This document shows positions 10,829 to 23,100 of a stretch of DNA of 64,000 nt, piece by piece. Position 1 is the first letter of the stretch. Every line of letters starts with the position of its first letter. The stretch lies in assembly GCF_932526225.1 (NCBI RefSeq), contig NC_064043.1:2749501-2813500 (forward strand), read 5' to 3'. Source of the stretch: Nematostella vectensis (taxonomy: Eukaryota > Cnidaria > Anthozoa > Actiniaria > Edwardsiidae). The notes under the pieces are model-generated. The model was not told where the DNA came from. It saw only the letters and a list, made by a program, of their open reading frames with translations, and did not search any database. Position numbers and translations under genes: made by a program.

Positions 10829-13800
10829 CTAGATCACCGCTAGTGCAGATAAACAGAAGCCAGTCCCTACACTTTGAAATGTAATCAGGTGAACCCCAGG
10901 CTTCACGCTCGAAGAGATCACGTGCGTCTGTGTCCTCCGCTGACCCTTGGGCTCCGTGATAACTTGACTATCCCATTGTCTATTGTCCAGCCACACCCTA
11001 GCCACGCCCACGTAACTGTTATGAGTTATCGCCGATAGCTCCCTATTGAGTGGTCCATCGACATCTTCTCTTTTCGGAACGTTTAACTTTATCTGCAATC
11101 TTGCATCCGGTTGAATGGCCTTCAGGCATCTCAGTCGATCTAACCGGATTGGCCAGCGTGTAACATTAACAAACTCGAATCCCCTCGCCTCGGTGATCCG
11201 CAAACCTGGCAGCTCGTTGTCGACCTTGAAGTGATAGTCTGGGGTGAGCAAGGTCCAGCATAGCGGCTTGGGCGTCTTTGGGTCGTTGTAGATGGGGTTT
11301 GGCAGGCTATTGCTGATCGTCTGCTGCATGCCATCATTGACAAACCCCCCTGAGTCCACCCTTTTCATTTCCTGTGACACAACCTCTTCAAAAACTCCCC
11401 GGATGTACGAAATCAACAAAGTGGCAGTCTGGGCATGCCCGAGAAGAGAAGGATGGTAGCCATCCGAGCTGAAGAGAGTCTTAAGGGTCAGTTCAGGCAT
11501 CGCTCGCTTTCGCTGCTGCCGCATCTCCGAACAAATCACATTTCTCCAGCTTAGAGAAGTAATCTTGTAATACTCAGCAATTACCTTTCCTCCTTCGTCT
11601 TCCGAGTCCGGACAGTCCTGTCCCTGAGTTGTCCGGTAATAGTCCCCTCGGAAGAAATTGACAAAGATGAGCGCGGGGGAGGATGTGAGGCTGAGTAGGA
11701 CCCTGGTGAGCTGCTCTAAGGGCGTGGCGGGGTCCATATTTCTATCCGTGTACCGGTGATAGTCATTTGCCGCGAGCTCCCATAATATCAAGTCTGGATT
11801 CTCGTGGATGTAATTCCTAATGCAGTAAGAGAAATACTCGGAGTCTGTTCCACCGATGGCGATCACGTTGATGTTAATTTGTGAGTTAGTGATTGGAGTC
11901 ACCGTAGTGCCCCACCAGTCCATGAACGCCTTGTAGTAGATCCCTTGCACATTGTGACGGTCCCTCTCTAGACCCCCTCCAGCCGAGATGGAGCCCCCTA
12001 CCACCATAATATTGACGGTGCTGCCACGTAACGCCTTGAGGATGACCCTGCTCAGTCTGTCGGAGGCGCCGAGTGTGGAGATACCTGTGCGGAGCTTGTC
12101 TGGTTTGATGCTCATGTCTTCAAACGACTTGTAATGGTACATCCAGGTGTTGAAGAAATCTTGCGATAAGGCGATTTCCAGGGACTTCAAACGCTTTTTG
12201 TACATCATGGCATCCGAGCGTTGGCGTCTTTCTTTCCCTAGGTCTTCCGCGAGTTTTGCAGCTTTCGCTTTCTCGTTTGCTGCCTCGCTAGCAGTAGGTA
12301 TTATATTATTCGCTACTTGTATTGTGTTACCTTTAGTCTTCATTGCGTTACTTCCCAATGGAACCGTGTTACTTTCCGCCTTTATTGCGCTACTTCCCAA
12401 TTGACCAGCGTTACTTTCCGTTTTCATTGCGTTACTGTCCAATGGACTTGCGTTACTTTTCGTTTTCATTGCGTTACTGTCCAATGGACCTGCGTTACTT
12501 TCCGTTTTCATTGCGTTACTGTCCAATTGATCAGCGTTACTTTCCGTTTTCATTGCGTTACTGTCCAATGGACCTGCGTTACTTTTCGTTTTCATTGCTT
12601 CACTTCCTGTTGGCTTTCCAATTATTCCTATACTGGAAACATTTCCGTTCTCTAATTGCGTACCGTTTTTACCTCCACTATCTAACGCCATGACATCCAT
12701 ATCCCTTTCTGGAGCCGTTTCTTCCTGGAAAATCTCCGAGACGTTTATCTTCCGCAAAAGATCCGCCACATTGTCAAAATTCGCGTTTATTTCAACTGTA
12801 GCCTTTCGGGTTGGCGTTTCGGAAGCGTAAGATTTCTTAGAGTCCCGGCCTTGTTTCTTAGCTAATGTCGCCAGTCTAGATTTCACCATCGAAAACATCT
12901 TGAGAAGTCTTAGCACAAATTGTTTCATGGCTTCTTTCTTGTTGTTTTCTCCATTTGAACTGTTCCTTTGAGTGACTTTAGGCGGGTCTCCGGGCACCTC
13001 CTCCCCAAAGGACTTCTTAGTAGCCCTAGCTGACCCATCGCTACTTACTGTCCGAAGTTTATTCTGTAGCTGCTTCTGTAAAGCTGTTTCATTCTTAAAG
13101 TACTCCATTAGCACCGGTAAGGAACTAGGGTGCACGGTGAGGAAATTGGACGTCATCTTCTTAAGATCCTCTTGTACCTTGTCACCGCTCTCCTCGGAGA
13201 ACGGAATGGTAACATTGTTGTTGTCAAGGTCCTCGCTTACCGTTATCTTAGTATGTTGGCTACTGGCTGCCCTAATAGGGTTTGTATCTGATTGACCGCC
13301 CGGCTGAGTGATAGTACTCGATATAATATCAATGGTTTCATTTCTTTCTTCCTTGCTTGGAGCGTCAACGATCGGGTTGACGTCAACTACACCACTTGGA
13401 ATAACTGCACCAGATGAGCCAATCACATTGTCGCCCATAGGATTTGCGTTGCCATAGCTACCAGACATGCCATGATTTCCATCTGATGCAAGTTGCTTAT
13501 TGTTTTGAAGATCCCAGTCTAAAGGTTTGCTTTCCTTGTAAGTTGGAAGGTTGTCATTTTCCACGTTCCCAACTTCATTAAAGTTGATCACTTGCCCACT
13601 ACTTCCGGTTATAGCGCTTGTTACATCACTACTTCCGGTTATAGCGCTTGTTACATCACTACTTCCGGTTGTAATACTTGGTCGATCACTACTTCCGGTT
13701 GTCATACTCGTTTCATCACTACTTCCGGTTTCCATGCTTATTCCACTACTAGCCAAAATATTTACCGCACTTAAAGCATTTTCATTGCTTTTTGGTGTTG

Positions 13801-15127
13801 GTATTATCGGGGAACCACTAACCAATGGAGTTGTGGGATTCATCGAGTCGTTATGTCCATGCGCTTTATCCACATCCGTAGGGGAACCACTAACCAATGG
13901 AGTTGTGGGATTCATCGAGTCGTTGTGTCCATGCGCTTTATCCACATCCGTTGTGCTGCTTCTCGGGGAATCGGTCACTGATGTGGAATCGTTGGTTCCA
14001 TTCTCTCGTTCTGCAAAATTTTTCAACAACTCCGCCATTTGCTCATCGATACGCATGCCTAATGTTTTATCACCGCTGTCATGTTTTGCAACCGAGGTCT
14101 TATTGATAACATTACCTGGTTTACCTATGCGGAGTATTGTCTGACTCGTGCTATTTGGCCCTACCTCATTGTCAAAAAAGGTATCCGCAGCTTGCTTGGT
14201 GCCTGTTGTAAGTGAACCAGCTTTTAATGCCAAGCTTTTCACACCACCATCAATATGGTCGACCTTATCTTGTTTGGCCTCATCCTCAAGTCGAGGCTGG
14301 TCTGATTGTGATACTAAACTACCTTTCATAGCTTCATCATTGCCATTGTCAATCACCTCGACCTTTCCCAGTGTGTCCTCGTTTCCACGTCGAGGCTGAT
14401 CCAATTGCGAGGAACTCCCAGCCTCACTTTCATCAAAGGTGACGTCCATATCCTTATCCTCATTCTTTTCAAGAAAGCCTTTGCCAGTAGAATCCACAGG
14501 GATCCCACCTAAAGCCCCTCCGGTCCCTCCTGCGTTTAGCATCCCCGCCATGTTGGCATCAGTGTCAATGACCGAGTTAACCATGTCTGTGACCTCTCTA
14601 TCAGCGTCCTGCACTACCTTCAAGTGTTCCAGACTCTCCATAGCTTTCTGGTCGACCTCTCCCTCTTTCACATGATTTCCAAAAAGTGGTACTCCCGACT
14701 TTGGACTACCGGTTTCGTCGCTCTTAATCTCATGCGACCCGAAATAACTTATCACGGAATCTTGGTTTCCATTGTCGTCGTATTCTTCCAAAATATCTTG
14801 TTTTTTACTTCTTGGAGGCAGTGAATAATCTTCCGTATTTTTGTCCCTCCATGGTATTCCGTCTCTCCGATATACGCCATTTTGATCAGTGCTTCCCCAA
14901 TACTCCCCAGCAGACAACGACATCTGTTTGTCGGTAAAATCATCCGTATCAAATGTTCTCGGTCTGTCCAGCTTCGATGCATCTGAGTTTTCAATGTTTG
15001 TGCGCTCATTATGACTATCCCAGCGGTAGAGCGCATGCGCATCGCAGCTGGACTTAATGCAAGCCAAGAGAAACAGTAGAAGGATGGTGCATATGTCACG
15101 TGGCACTGAACACACGTGGGTCTGCAT
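10829..15127 (-). CDS. Secreted SGNH-hydrolase-like protein with long repeat-rich N-terminal region
   Basis: A single open exon of 1432 codons from the ATG at 15127. The frame stays open to 15301, but the upstream part runs into a minisatellite, whereas the ATG at 15127 is followed at once by a signal-peptide-like segment (ICTILLLFLLACIKSSCDA). Residues about 40-950 are acidic, rich in S, T, N and D, and carry in-frame tandem repeats: a 14-residue unit (DSNAMKTESNAGPL, at 12305-12610), a 10-residue unit (TGSSDVTSAI, at 13600-13740) and an exact 24-residue duplication (13810-13955). The C-terminal part looks like an SGNH/GDSL esterase: GGSISAGGG (Ser about 1046), AAND (about 1121) and SDGYHPS (His about 1225) correspond to blocks I, III and V. 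About 200 residues of probable beta-rich sequence follow. Substrate unknown; an extracellular or carbohydrate-linked esterase is inference. Noncoding or missing 5' exons are possible. It lies head-to-head with ribophorin I. Confidence 0.8.
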   Translation of the reverse strand: MQTHVCSVPRDICTILLLFLLACIKSSCDAHALYRWDSHNERTNIENSDASKLDRPRTFDTDDFTDKQMSLSAGEYWGSTDQNGVYRRDGIPWRDKNTEDYSLPPRSKKQDILEEYDDNGNQDSVISYFGSHEIKSDETGSPKSGVPLFGNHVKEGEVDQKAMESLEHLKVVQDADREVTDMVNSVIDTDANMAGMLNAGGTGGALGGIPVDSTGKGFLEKNEDKDMDVTFDESEAGSSSQLDQPRRGNEDTLGKVEVIDNGNDEAMKGSLVSQSDQPRLEDEAKQDKVDHIDGGVKSLALKAGSLTTGTKQAADTFFDNEVGPNSTSQTILRIGKPGNVINKTSVAKHDSGDKTLGMRIDEQMAELLKNFAERENGTNDSTSVTDSPRSSTTDVDKAHGHNDSMNPTTPLVSGSPTDVDKAHGHNDSMNPTTPLVSGSPIIPTPKSNENALSAVNILASSGISMETGSSDETSMTTGSSDRPSITTGSSDVTSAITGSSDVTSAITGSSGQVINFNEVGNVENDNLPTYKESKPLDWDLQNNKQLASDGNHGMSGSYGNANPMGDNVIGSSGAVIPSGVVDVNPIVDAPSKEERNETIDIISSTITQPGGQSDTNPIRAASSQHTKITVSEDLDNNNVTIPFSEESGDKVQEDLKKMTSNFLTVHPSSLPVLMEYFKNETALQKQLQNKLRTVSSDGSARATKKSFGEEVPGDPPKVTQRNSSNGENNKKEAMKQFVLRLLKMFSMVKSRLATLAKKQGRDSKKSYASETPTRKATVEINANFDNVADLLRKINVSEIFQEETAPERDMDVMALDSGGKNGTQLENGNVSSIGIIGKPTGSEAMKTKSNAGPLDSNAMKTESNADQLDSNAMKTESNAGPLDSNAMKTKSNASPLDSNAMKTESNAGQLGSSAIKAESNTVPLGSNAMKTKGNTIQVANNIIPTASEAANEKAKAAKLAEDLGKERRQRSDAMMYKKRLKSLEIALSQDFFNTWMYHYKSFEDMSIKPDKLRTGISTLGASDRLSRVILKALRGSTVNIMVVGGSISAGGGLERDRHNVQGIYYKAFMDWWGTTVTPITNSQININVIAIGGTDSEYFSYCIRNYIHENPDLILWELAANDYHRYTDRNMDPATPLEQLTRVLLSLTSSPALIFVNFFRGDYYRTTQGQDCPDSEDEGGKVIAEYYKITSLSWRNVICSEMRQQRKRAMPELTLKTLFSSDGYHPSLLGHAQTATLLISYIRGVFEEVVSQEMKRVDSGGFVNDGMQQTISNSLPNPIYNDPKTPKPLCWTLLTPDYHFKVDNELPGLRITEARGFEFVNVTRWPIRLDRLRCLKAIQPDARLQIKLNVPKREDVDGPLNRELSAITHNSYVGVARVWLDNRQWDSQVITEPKGQRRTQTHVISSSVKPGVHLITFQSVGTGFCLSALAVI
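12305..12610 (-). repeat. 42-bp coding minisatellite (14-residue repeat)
   Basis: About seven units lie inside the SGNH-like gene, each encoding a variant of SNAMKTESNAGPLD. The period is a multiple of three, so changes in copy number keep the frame. Each unit repeats serine, asparagine and threonine, giving a flexible linker-like region. Confidence 0.9.
13598..13955 (-). repeat. Coding repeats in the SGNH-like gene: 30-bp units and a 72-bp exact duplication
   Basis: At about 13600-13740, five copies of a 30-bp unit encode TGSSD followed by five variable residues. At about 13810-13955 a 72-bp unit encoding TDVDKAHGHNDSMNP plus TTPLVSGSP is repeated twice with little or no change, implying a recent duplication. 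All periods are multiples of three. Confidence 0.88.
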
Positions 15128-15237
15128 TCTACTACGCACTTTAGGGTCACTGAAAATATCCAACAAAATATGCAAAAAAAAGTCAGTCACCGGTCTATAA
15201 CCCAGTCCAATAAGAAACAATCTGAAAAACCCGGTTA

Positions 15238-15915
15238 TGGTACCGAAACACCGCCCCGACCTTCTACCCACTCCCAAGAACCTCGATTCGACCTCTCTCA
15301 CATCCCCAAGAAACTTGCTCCGACCTCCCTAACAGCCCTAAGGGACCCCGCCACGACTTCTCTCCCAGCCCTAAGAAACTTTGCCTCCACCTCTCTCACA
15401 GCCCCAAGAAACCTCGCTCTGGCCTCTCTCACAGCCCTAAGGAACCTCGCCCCGACCTCTCTCACAGCCCTAAGGAACCTCGCCTCGACCTCTCTCACGG
15501 CCCTAAGGAACCTCGCCCCGACCTCTCTCACAGCCCTAAGAGAAATGTCCAAACCTCTCTCACAGCCCTAAGGGACCTCGCCCCGACCTCTCTCACAGCC
15601 CAAAGGAACCTCGCCCCGACCTCTCTCACAGCCCTAAGGAAACTCGCCCCGACCTCTTTCACAGCACTAAGGGACACGTCCCAACCTCTCTCACAGCCCC
15701 AAGGAACCTAGCCCCGGCCTCTCTCACAGGCCTAAGGAACCTCGCCCCGGCCTCTCTCACAGCTCTAAGGGACCTCGCCCCGACCTCTCTCACAGCCCCA
15801 AGGAACCTCGCCCCGACCTCTCTCACAGCCCTAAGGAAACTCGCCCCGACCTCTCTCACAGCCCTAAGAGACATGTCCCAACCTCTCTCGCAGCCCTAAG
15901 GGACCTCGCCCGACG
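15238..15915. repeat. 33-bp minisatellite upstream of the SGNH-like gene, about 20 copies
   Basis: The unit is approximately CCTCTCTCACAGCCCTAAGG followed by AACCTCGCCCCGA. It begins just upstream of the SGNH-like start codon and extends into the intergenic region shared with ribophorin I. As 33 is a multiple of three, frames stay open on both strands and give a false 11-residue repeat; I do not regard it as coding. Confidence 0.93.
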
Positions 15916-17180
15916 CTAGCCAGCTTAAAGGGACCCGCGTAAACCTTTCACCGAGCCTCAATAACCCTTATATACATGCATCAAAAGTTTATAGGTAATT
16001 TCAATGCAGTTGACATTATCAAGAGTGGCACTATTTTGTTACTCAAAAAATTATAAAACTCTGTTTACGAGAAGAATTTCCCGCCATCGTTATAAACTTT
16101 ATTAATTTTGGACAACTGCATCAGCACCTCCGCTTGAAAATCGATGTGAGCTTTCCCTCAATTAGTGAGCTTACCTTCAAATTTTTTTCTATCCCAAAGT
16201 GAGAGATCCTTCAAAACTGAGGTTTTCCGCAAAAAGGGGAAATCCTCGGAGTGTTTGATTTTGGCGTGTTTTGTCCATTTGTTATTTGTTTCGTCTAGAC
16301 CAAGTGTTTATTTTTTTAATGTCACGCCACCCGCCATAGAATGTCACACACCGCCCTAGAATGCTTTGAAAAATTCCTTTCAAATTTCCAGGTATATTAT
16401 AAGGATTTTCCATAAAGCGTTAATCTGTCGCTCTTTTTGTCTTGATTTATGGTGATCACATCCGTTTGTTGTAGAAAAATACCAGCAACTACCGACAATT
16501 CATTATTTATTTATTGAATCCATACTTTCTGTTGTTTTCGACACCTGAATCTTATACTACCCTTACTTATTTGTTTCCATCTTTCCCGCAGCCTTTCTAG
16601 TTTCAGTTTGTTGGCTAGCTTACGCTAAAAAAGTTTTTTTGTGTGAAAGAATGTAAACCAACGTCTCTTTCTCATTATTTACATTTGAAAAAACGACGGT
16701 CTATCGCAAGAAAACTTCAAAATAACCAACCACGATTAAAGTCTGTTACTTTATTAACGATGTTTCATTAAAGGCATCTCTGTGATTTGCTTGAATTAGC
16801 CTATGGAAATGGATGCTTTTTATAACTCGGTAATAGCGTAAAATGGCGGCGAGTTTGGCCAATAAGCGCCACACTATAAAAGAAGTGCAAAATCCTTCCT
16901 TCGCGAAAATTAACCAAATCCTAGAAAATCAATGAAAAAAGTTCATACCCTCAAACTATTATTGAAACAAAACGACGTTTATAATATTTACTACTGTAAC
17001 GCTTTTCTTCGAAAAAGTTTCACTTATTTTTTCTTTTGGGCTCCCTGTGGTAATAGAATAATTTTTATGTGTCCGCTGGTGTTTCGCGTGTATATCGTGG
17101 GCGCGCGTCTCTTGTCTTTCTCTTTGAACCCATTGTAGAGGTTCCACGTATTCATCCTTAGAATCCCTTTCCATCCAAGG
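15916..17180 (+). promoter_or_regulatory. Intergenic region with likely ribophorin I promoter elements
   Basis: Upstream of the ribophorin I ATG (17181) are a YY1-like site (AAAATGGCGGC, 16840-16850), a CCAAT box (16859-16863) and a TATAAA (16875-16880) within 45 bp. YY1 and CCAAT sites are typical of housekeeping promoters. The roughly 300-bp gap to the ATG would be 5' UTR or contain an unrecognised 5' intron. The rest is AT-rich and featureless. Confidence 0.4.
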
Positions 17181-20100
17181 ATGATTCGGCCATCTCTAGG
17201 GTTCGTTTTGCTTACTGCCTGCTATATTTTCACCCTAACCCCTGTGGATGCAGACATTAATCATGATTTAGTTTTAAGCAAGGCTTCTCGAAAGATAGAC
17301 CTTTCTTCCCAACTGGTCAAAGTTTCCACCAGTATAACTTTAGATAATGGCGGAAACCAGCCGGTCGACTCTTTTCACTTCGCAGTCGATCCCTCTGTAG
17401 CTGATAATCTTGCTCTACTATCTGCATCGGTAAGTTCTACGGCATATAATTCCAAATATCCCTTTTGATTTTGATGTTTTGCTTCTTTTGCGTTTGGGTT
17501 GATTGTTTTCGTCCTCCATTCACAACTTTTTGTTACACATGTGCAAATTCTAGCTGATTGCGATCTGAATGAAATGGTATTTTTTTCTACTTTTAGTTCA
17601 AAGATGGTGACGACGAAACAGTCCATTTATCGGTGAAAGAGACAGTTATCCCGTCTCATAGGTAACTTAACTCGGTATTCTTCTAACCATAATATTATTT
17701 TGTCTTGTTCTCTTGCTCTTTCTTATAAAAAAGGATTATACACGTACACCAAACGTGGTGTGAGAACTAAGGGTGATGGAAATTATCATACCAGCTACAT
17801 CAATTTACTAATCACTGTTATTAACAGAAAATCAGAATACCTAGGTTTTTTTACGGAAATTTCCCATTTCTATGCCCTTCAAGATAGGCTGAAAAAGTAT
17901 AGTAAAGGCACTTCTTCACCTTTTGAAGGGTTTTTACGATTTGGTGTTTACAATGCATGTTTACATCAGCTGTGTTTGTACAGTGGGTGGACATCACTGT
18001 GACTAAAATTGACTGGTTATTTTGAATCACACTCAGCCACACTCTCAATTTTGTGTCAAGGAATACAGAGGAACCTCTAATACTTAATAATTTAAGATGT
18101 TTTTAGGGTAGTTTCTGTAACATATGCTTGTGTCATTGAATAAACTTGGATATTCAGCACTTCTACTTCTACTTTATTACTTTTCAACACTTTCGTATCA
18201 AGAAAAGATGACAAAATATATATAAATCTAAATATATAAATCTAAATATAAATTAATAATAAATAGGTAATCCATAAATTCAGTCGACTTACTATATACA
18301 ATAAAAATTAAAATAAATTATAAAATAAGATAATACTTAAACAATAAAAATAGCATGATAATAAAAATTAGGCGATGAACTTGTTTACGTTATTACAAAA
18401 AGATGAATAACTATTTTCTTCTCTAAGTTCAATTGATAAATTGTTCCAATCTTTGATTGTTCTGGGAAAGAAACTATATAAATAATAATCGTGACGTGCC
18501 TTAGGCTTTATAAATGTATTACTTGAATAACTTCGAGTATGACGCATTGAACGTTGATAATAATTAGGTATCGGCAATGCAATGCCATTATTTACTGATA
18601 AATAAAACATTTTTACACGGTGAGCCTTTCTCCTCTCACTCAGCAGATCCAAAGAAAGGGATTGTCTCATTATTGTAACACTAGAGTTCCAGTCGTAATC
18701 CCGCTTTATGAATCTCACCGCACGTCGCTGGACTGCTTCAATCTTGTCCACTTGATCCTGTCTATAAGGGTCCCATACAGCAGCTGCATATTCTAGATGT
18801 GACCTTACAAGTGTAACATAGGCTACACGCTTGGTGTCCTCAGAACATGAATACAAGTTCCTTTTTATGAATCCAAGTGTTGAGTTAGCCTTGTTTACGA
18901 TCTTGTTTACTTGAAAATTCCACCGTAAATCATCAGACAGCAAAACGCCCAGATAGGGATGCTGTTTAACACCTGAGAGTTTCTGATTATATAAAGTATA
19001 ATCTTTCAGTACTGGTGATTTATTTCTGTAGACTGACATTTTGTAACATTTGGTAGGGTTAAAAACCATTTGCCATCTTTCGGCCCATAGCCCCACTCTG
19101 TCCAAGTCCCTCTGCAAGACTAGGGTATCATCGTCATGTGTAATTTGGTGGTACAGCAGGGCATCATCAGCAAATAGCCTTAAAGTGCATTCCAAGTTCT
19201 CCTGCATGTCATTAATAAACAGGAGGAACATCAATGGACCAAGTACAGTGCCTTGCGGCACTCCTGATGTTACGTCTACTGGTTTTGATGAAACACCGTC
19301 CACTACGACTCTTTGTGTTCTATTGGTGAGCCATGACTTAATCCATGCAAGTGTTCTACCTTGAATACCATAATACAGTAATTTACTGATCAAGCGACCA
19401 TGTGCGACCTTGTCAAAGGCCTTACTGAAGTCAAGTATCAGCATGTCTATTTGACCACCGTTATCCGTATTTCGTGCCAGGTCTTCAACTGTTAATAGAA
19501 GCTGGGTTTCGCATGAATGGTTTTTGCGAAACCTGTGTTGATTTGCAAATAGGATATTATTATTCTCAAGATGCTCCATTATGTTCTTGTAGATGACATG
19601 TTCCATAAGTTTGCATAATACTGTAGTTAAAGACACCGGTCTATAATTACATGGGTCGTGCTTCACTCCTTTCTTGAATATTGGAACCACTTGTGCCTTA
19701 GTCCAGTCTTCAGGTAATTGGCCAGAACTATATGATTGATTAAAAAGGAATGTCACGACATCTGCTATTTCTGATGCAGTTTCCTTGAGTAATGTAGTTG
19801 GTATCTTATCAGGACCGCTTGCTTTTTTGCTATTTAAGGTCTTAAGTAGCTTTTCCACGCCATCTCTATTAAATGATATTGAACCCATCATCGGGATTTC
19901 ACCGTGTCCTTTGCTTGGTATAGACGCTACATCCTCTTGAGTAAATACCTGTTGGAACTGGTTACTTAGGATTTCTGCCTTGCTCATACTGTCCGTCTTT
20001 ACTATACCATGTTCCTTCAATGGAGGAACTCCAACTTGATCTTGTCTTTTCGATTTAATATACGACCAGAATTTCTTTGGTTTCTCTTTCAAGTCAGAAT

Positions 20101-23100
20101 TGAGGGTGTCTGCTATATACGCGTCCTGGGCCTTCTTCATTTTAATTTTAAACAGTTTTTGGAATTTGCGATATTTCTCTTTATCACAAGCTTTCCCTGA
20201 TTTCTTATAGTTATTATATAATCTTTTCTTCTTCCTCAGGGATGTCTTTAGATCTCTCGTCATCCAGGGAGAGTTATTCCATGACCCACACTTCTTGGTT
20301 GGTACACTTCTACTTAGAATGTTCATTAAGCCTGACTTGAAAAATTGCCAGTTACTTTCAACATTTATATTCTCTGGATGTCTTTCAAAGAAATCATTAC
20401 TAAGGATTGTTGCATCCTTGCGTATATCGGTAAAATTAGCCTTAGCAAACTTATAGACTATACGTGGCTTCTTTTTGTTGACTTTTACGGATAAATTTAA
20501 GGCAAACGACACAGCTGAGTGATCACTGATACCCTGAACACTTGACAGGCTATGTACAAGATCTGGATGGCTAGTTAATACCAAATCAAGCACTGATTCT
20601 TGTCTTGTTGGAAAAGTTACAAGTTGGGAAAGGCTGTGATCATCTACAAGATCGATCATTGTCTTGTTTACTGCTACTCCATATTGTGGATTATCTTTAA
20701 CTGAAGCATTACTCCATTCGATGTCAGGCACATTCATATCACCAGCAATAATAATTCTGGGGAAGGATCCATTTGATTGCAATCTGTTCAGTGGCTGTTT
20801 GAAGGCTTCAAGTGGTTTTTCATCATTTCCCGGTGGACGATATAATGAAGCAAGATATAAAGGCTTCTGGTTAGCTATTTCGATTTTAATCCATATTGCC
20901 TCAGCTTGGCAATCCAGTTGGGTTTGACGAGTAGCAATAATTGTGTTGTAAACAGCGATGAAAACTCCACCTCCAGGATTAATATCTTGTCTGTCTTTTC
21001 GAAATATTGCATAGTCCCTGGGGAAAACCTCAGAGTCTTTAATAGATTCATCTAGTTTGGATTCTGTTCCCAGAATTATGTGAGGTTTCTCTTGATCAAC
21101 TAGAGCTTTAAATAAACCACTTTTATGTTGACTTCTGATGCTATTACAATTCAAGTTTAATACTTTTAGTTTTCGTAGATAGTGCGACTTGTTAGATTTT
21201 TGCGGATGATCATTTGCGCGATTAATTCTTCGTTGTGGAGTTAATGAGCACTTGGGATGATTTATATCTGAACCAATGGACGTGTTTTCTGATGGATTCG
21301 GATTCAGAAGACTGTAGTAGTTATCCACATGAAGAGATTTAGATGATTTAAATATGGAGTTGGAAAAATTCGGAAGCCCACAATCAGTACATTCCCATGT
21401 ACAAGACGAGTTGGCAAGAGAATCGTAGATTTCAGTGCTCATTTGCATACACTTAACGTGGTACCAAATATCACAGAAGTCGCATTGAATAGCTCTTTGG
21501 TTGGATCTCACAGCTTTTGAACAAACTCCACAAGGATACTGATATTTAGGCCCTGGGTTTGTAGATATATCTCCACATAAAATGAGAATTCCAAGGAGAT
21601 TGAAGCCAGGCTTGACTGGAGACCATTTCAAGATTGCGATTCGGCCGGTATTCATTCCGTGATAATAACTCGCTTGATTCAAACTTATTCGAGCAAGAGT
21701 AGATGAAATGTTGTAACCAGTCCATGGATAAGTATCTTGGATAGGTTTACTAACCTCCAAAGACACTAAGCTGTATGTATATACAAGACACTAAGCTGTA
21801 TGTATATACAAGTTGCTGACTCACGCAGTGTCTTTCCAATGAATCAAGAGTCCATTTTCCTCTTTTTTTTTTTTTTTGCAGGGATCTCAAAATCTTCTTG
21901 GTCAACCTTGCCACACCCCTACAGTCTGGTGGCTCGGTTGATGTCAGTGTTGAGGAAGTCTTTGCTCACGCCATGAAGCCTTTCCCGGCCAAAGTTGCCC
22001 AATCTGACAAGCACCAGGTTCTGTTCACTGGTAACCACTACACCTTTGCAGTCTACAAATCGAAGCAACAGTCTACAACCATTACCCTATCGTCATCAAA
22101 CATTGAGTCATACACCAAACTGAAGCCCAGTAGCCAATCCGATAACACAATTACGCTGGGTCCTTATAGTGATGTGGATGCCTTCAAACAAAGCACATTG
22201 AAGGTCCATTTCGAGAACAACTCCCCATTCATGGCTGTGAGTACTTTGCTTTAAAGGATTGTACTATTATTATGTGTCAAGTAGCTTTTATTGTTTATGC
22301 TTTTATTCTTTATGTCTTGCCTTGTCAATGATCACTGTTATTCTTTATGTCTTGCCTTGTCAATGATCACCGTTATTCTTTACGCCTCTACCTATTGTGT
22401 CTTGCCTCGTGAATCATCACAGTCTCATTGAAATTCCTAATATCTACTACTGTTATGATGCCTTGACTAGGTTGTTGACATGCTGCGCATTATTGAGGTA
22501 TCACACTGGGGCAATATTGCTGTAGAGGAGACCTATCACATCAAGCATGTTGGTGCTGAGCTCAAGGTAGAAATTACAAAGTAATGTCTGTTGCAAATAG
22601 CATCATAATGATCCTTTAGGGATGACCGTCCTGTTTTTAGGGAATTTAAGGAATCCTTTGACAAACATTCAAATCTTTAAGCATGTTAAAATGGTATATA
22701 CATAATGCATTTACATATATCGACAAGCAATGTCAATTATTTGAGAAGTCAGATACTAATCCCTTTATATCAATGTTTGCAGTATTGCAAGACCTTTATC
22801 TAAAAAAAAAATTAAAATGTCATTAATCTGAACCATTGCTTGTTTTAGGGATCCTTCTCAAGATATGACTACCAACGAACCCCTGCACCAACCTCCATCA
22901 AGTCTTTCAAGACCATTCTCCCTGCCGCTGCTGCTGATGTCTATTACCGTGACGAGATTGGTAACATCTCAACCAGCCACATGCTTAACCAGGAAGAGTC
23001 GGTGGAGCTGGAGCTCAGACCACGCTTTCCGCTGTTTGGTGGATGGCAGACGCGCTACCTGATTGGTTACAATGTTCCTAGCTATGAGTACTTGTACAGC

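Noticed and set aside
13551-14144. Plus-strand ORF of 197 codons with hydrophobic repeats
   Set aside because: It is antisense to the repeat-rich part of the SGNH-like gene; the repeats explain its open frame.
15298-15874. Minus-strand ORFs with an REVGARFLRAV-like 11-residue repeat, one contiguous with the SGNH-like frame
   Set aside because: They derive from the 33-bp minisatellite. The SGNH-like protein has a clear signal peptide at the downstream ATG (15127), so the upstream frame is probably not translated.
16932-17138. 68-codon ORF just downstream of a TATAAA and upstream of RPN1
   Set aside because: No recognisable content; the interval is better explained as 5' UTR or promoter-proximal sequence of RPN1.
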